Positions 5,342 to 6,485 of a stretch of 6,485 nucleotides of DNA are shown piece by piece. The stretch's first letter is position 1. Every line of letters begins with the position of its first letter. The stretch covers positions 1-6,485 of the forward strand of contig DFHL01000076.1 in NCBI GenBank assembly GCA_002371315.1, read 5' to 3'. The notes beneath the pieces are model-generated. The model did no database searches, was not told the DNA's origin, and saw only the letters and a program-made list of their open reading frames with translations. The position numbers and the translations under genes were made by a program. This stretch comes from Bacteroidales bacterium UBA3724 (GTDB taxonomy: Bacteria; Bacteroidota; Bacteroidia; Bacteroidales; P3).

Positions 5342-5450
5342 ATCTATTGCGCTCCTTGCAGCGCTCAGCTTCGCAGCCGCCGGCTGCCAGAAAGAAAACA
5401 GCATCAGGCCCTGCGCCCGAAACCGGCAGAAAATGTCCGCAGGCAAATAA
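5325..5450 (+). CDS. Very small predicted lipoprotein (41 aa)
   Basis: The ATG at 5325 opens a 41-codon ORF ending at TAA 5448-5450. Its N-terminus MKRRLKSIALLAALSFAAAGC is a textbook lipoprotein signal: four basic residues, a hydrophobic core and a lipobox-like AAGC with the lipidated cysteine at residue 21. The mature part would be only 21 residues (CQKENSIRPCARNRQKMSAGK) with a second Cys. It overlaps the preceding gene by 17 bases in another frame, which fits coupling in one operon. Either it is a genuine micro-lipoprotein, or the 5' remnant of a longer one: one alternative frame after the lipobox stays open a little further, to the TGA near 5461, but also ends soon. The signal sequence is good evidence that the start has been under selection; the tail is less convincing. 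Confidence 0.6.
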   Translation: MKRRLKSIALLAALSFAAAGCQKENSIRPCARNRQKMSAGK

Positions 5451-5679
5451 AGACTAACCCTTGAGTCACTGCATTTTAAATATGAACAGCAAAAAAAAAT
5501 TTCATCAGAGTGTTACTTTTTTCCATTTTTTGCATCTAATATATATAGGAACGAAAGAAAAATGTTAAAAAATCGCCCCGATTTTCCACTTTTCGCATTT
5601 TTTTGAGCAATTATATAGAAAAAGGCAAACAGTGGGTCCAAAGAGGATAGAGAAGTCTGCAATCTCCGAATACAAATCA

Positions 5680-5702
5680 GGCGCAGCCGCAGACACTGCG
5701 CC
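5680..5702. repeat. Inverted repeat, 7-bp GC-rich stem with 9-base loop
   Basis: GGCGCAG (5680-5686) and CTGCGCC (5696-5702) are exact reverse complements around CCGCAGACA. Neither strand has a T-run after the stem, so it is not a typical intrinsic terminator. It may still fold in a transcript running towards the gene at 5983. Confidence 0.5.
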
Positions 5703-5887
5703 ACAAACAGGAAAGGAACAACGCCTATGAAAGACCATAGTCCCGCCGCATAGCCCGGTGTCGCGTGCGCAGCAGGGACAGAACACAACAGGAAACGATG
5801 CCCGGCTGGGGGGCCACTCTCCGAATACTCCACCACGGCTCCCCGCCCAAGGCATCTAACGACACCGAAAACAATTGTCCGTTGCGG

Positions 5888-5932
5888 CGGATTTGCAATC
5901 CGACGCTGCTTAATATAAGGATTTGCAATCCG
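5888..5932. repeat. Pair of GGATTTGCAATCC hairpins, 30 bp apart (REP-like)
   Basis: CGGATTTGCAATCCG at 5888-5902 is a perfect 6-bp-stem hairpin with loop TGC. GGATTTGCAATCC recurs in the same orientation at 5919-5931, followed by GC, after the spacer ACGCTGCTTAATATAA. Two identical short palindromes close together are typical of REP-type dispersed elements. I recall similar GGATTTGCAATCC sequences in Bacteroidetes intergenic DNA, but copy number in this genome cannot be seen. No TnpA-REP/RAYT gene lies in the window. Confidence 0.75.
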
Positions 5933-5982
5933 CAGTAGAACGCGGATAAAACAATAACAATAACTTTTAAAACTACAACAAA

Positions 5983-6485
5983 ATGAAAAAGATATTTTTA
6001 TATATCGCCCTATTGGCGACAGCCTGCTGCGCACAGGCACAATATGACACGTTGAACATAGGCGACCGCGATCCGACGTTCTACTACTGGGACACAAACT
6101 GGTGGGACCACTATTACCTCAATTATCCCGAGGCCCGGGCCGATTCGTGTATGTGGTATAGAATTTCAACTGGTGGAGGCCTTAGTCCTGAGGTGGCCAG
6201 ATACTGCTATACCGACACGTCGCTGCGTATAATAGGCATTGCTGCGGCTGTGAGATTTGGTACTGGAATGGGATACTCAGAAACATTTGATCACGACACC
6301 GTCCAGGATGTCTTCAAGTATTTGCAGCCGGAATATTTCAACCTGTATGAGGTGGATCCCGCCACCAACGACCTGGTGCTGCTTTCCGGCAAATCGTGGA
6401 ACAACACAACTCCGAGATATCTGATGGTTACCAGAGAGGAGAATAACTACGAGATATTGGCGGACACAGTGATAAGGATACCGCC
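5983..6485 (+). CDS. Exported protein of unknown function, 3' end beyond window
   Basis: An ATG at 5983 opens a frame that stays open for 167 codons to the window edge. The start MKKIFLYIALLATACCAQAQ is a clear Sec signal peptide, probably cut after AQA. There is a Cys pair (TACCAQA), but the residues after it do not look like a mature lipoprotein and the AQAQ end fits signal peptidase I better. The mature part begins YDTLNIGDRDPTFYYWDTNW and is unusually rich in Tyr, Trp and Asp in its first 40 residues. It then has a Gly-rich turn and a segment around VFKYLQPEYFNLYEVDPATN. I know no named family. Many secreted Bacteroidetes proteins of this look end in a type IX secretion sorting domain, which would lie outside the window. 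The ATG follows an A-rich leader (5948-5982) typical of Bacteroidetes genes. Codon use looks more AT-rich than in the GT2 gene. Confidence 0.85.
   Translation, partial: MKKIFLYIALLATACCAQAQYDTLNIGDRDPTFYYWDTNWWDHYYLNYPEARADSCMWYRISTGGGLSPEVARYCYTDTSLRIIGIAAAVRFGTGMGYSETFDHDTVQDVFKYLQPEYFNLYEVDPATNDLVLLSGKSWNNTTPRYLMVTREENNYEILADTVIRIP

Larger units (their letters stand above)
5451..5982. other. 532-bp region without a credible gene
   Basis: The first part (5451-5640) is AT-rich, with two look-alike segments, CATTTTTTG then TATATAG (5524-5548) and CATTTTTTTG then TATATAG (5596-5618), which could be promoter-like but do not match the TAnnTTTG consensus. The second part (5641-5940) is GC-richer and has a hairpin at 5680-5702, a repeated CTCCGAATAC (5664-5673 and 5819-5828) and the GGATTTGCAATCC pair. 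Minus-strand ORFs here are rich in Cys and Arg and look spurious. The last 40 bases are an A-rich leader for the gene at 5983. A long untranslated leader or decayed DNA are both possible. Confidence 0.6.

Noticed and set aside
5482..5568. 28-codon ORF beginning MNSKKKFHQ
   Set aside because: Short, AT-driven, Phe/His/Lys-rich, without a signal or any coding feature.
5513..6097. Minus-strand ORFs across the non-coding region and the start of the last gene
   Set aside because: They are rich in Cys and Arg, contain the translated hairpin repeats and overlap a signal-peptide-encoding start on the plus strand.

Overview
The window looks like a chromosomal stretch from a member of the order Bacteroidales (phylum Bacteroidota), probably a gut-type lineage with fairly GC-rich genes. 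This rests on a DUF4199-family membrane protein directly followed by a GT2 glycosyltransferase (a pair often seen in Bacteroidetes), a DUF5715-type protein, a zinc-loop-less HAD-IIIA phosphatase of Bacteroidetes type, a TAnnTTTG-type -7 promoter element, AT-rich leaders without strong Shine-Dalgarno sequences, and GGAAGTT/GTTAAR-rich repeats between genes. Genus cannot be set from the sequence alone.

Layout. 1-268 is a non-coding upstream region with a 31-bp perfect inverted repeat, three 11-bp direct repeats, three A6 tracts spaced exactly 22 bp apart, and a good -7 promoter element at 242-249. 269-3806 holds four plus-strand genes that read as one cell-envelope operon: a DUF4199 membrane protein, a GtrB/DPM1-like GT2 glycosyltransferase with two C-terminal membrane helices, a GmhB-like HAD-IIIA phosphatase (TGATG overlap with the GT2), and an inner-membrane-anchored DUF5715 protein that resembles M15 D-Ala-D-Ala peptidases. 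Two of its junctions (815-978 and 2454-2702) consist largely of tandem repeats that share a GGAAGTT-containing module.

3807-5450 is a second plus-strand cluster: a small ECF-like sigma factor with a GTG start behind an 18-bp perfect palindrome, a 96-aa single-pass membrane protein in the usual place of an anti-sigma factor, a 174-aa membrane-anchored protein of unknown function, and a 41-aa lipoprotein ORF that overlaps its 3' end. This could be a sigma factor with a miniature membrane-bound regulator and envelope outputs, but only the sigma factor is recognised by family.

5451-5982 has no credible gene. It holds AT-rich DNA, a 7-bp-stem hairpin and a pair of GGATTTGCAATCC hairpins 30 bp apart that look like dispersed REP-type elements. 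5983-6485 is the 5' part of an exported protein, rich in Tyr and Trp, that runs off the window. All genes lie on the plus strand; no tRNA, rRNA, transposase or CRISPR array was seen.
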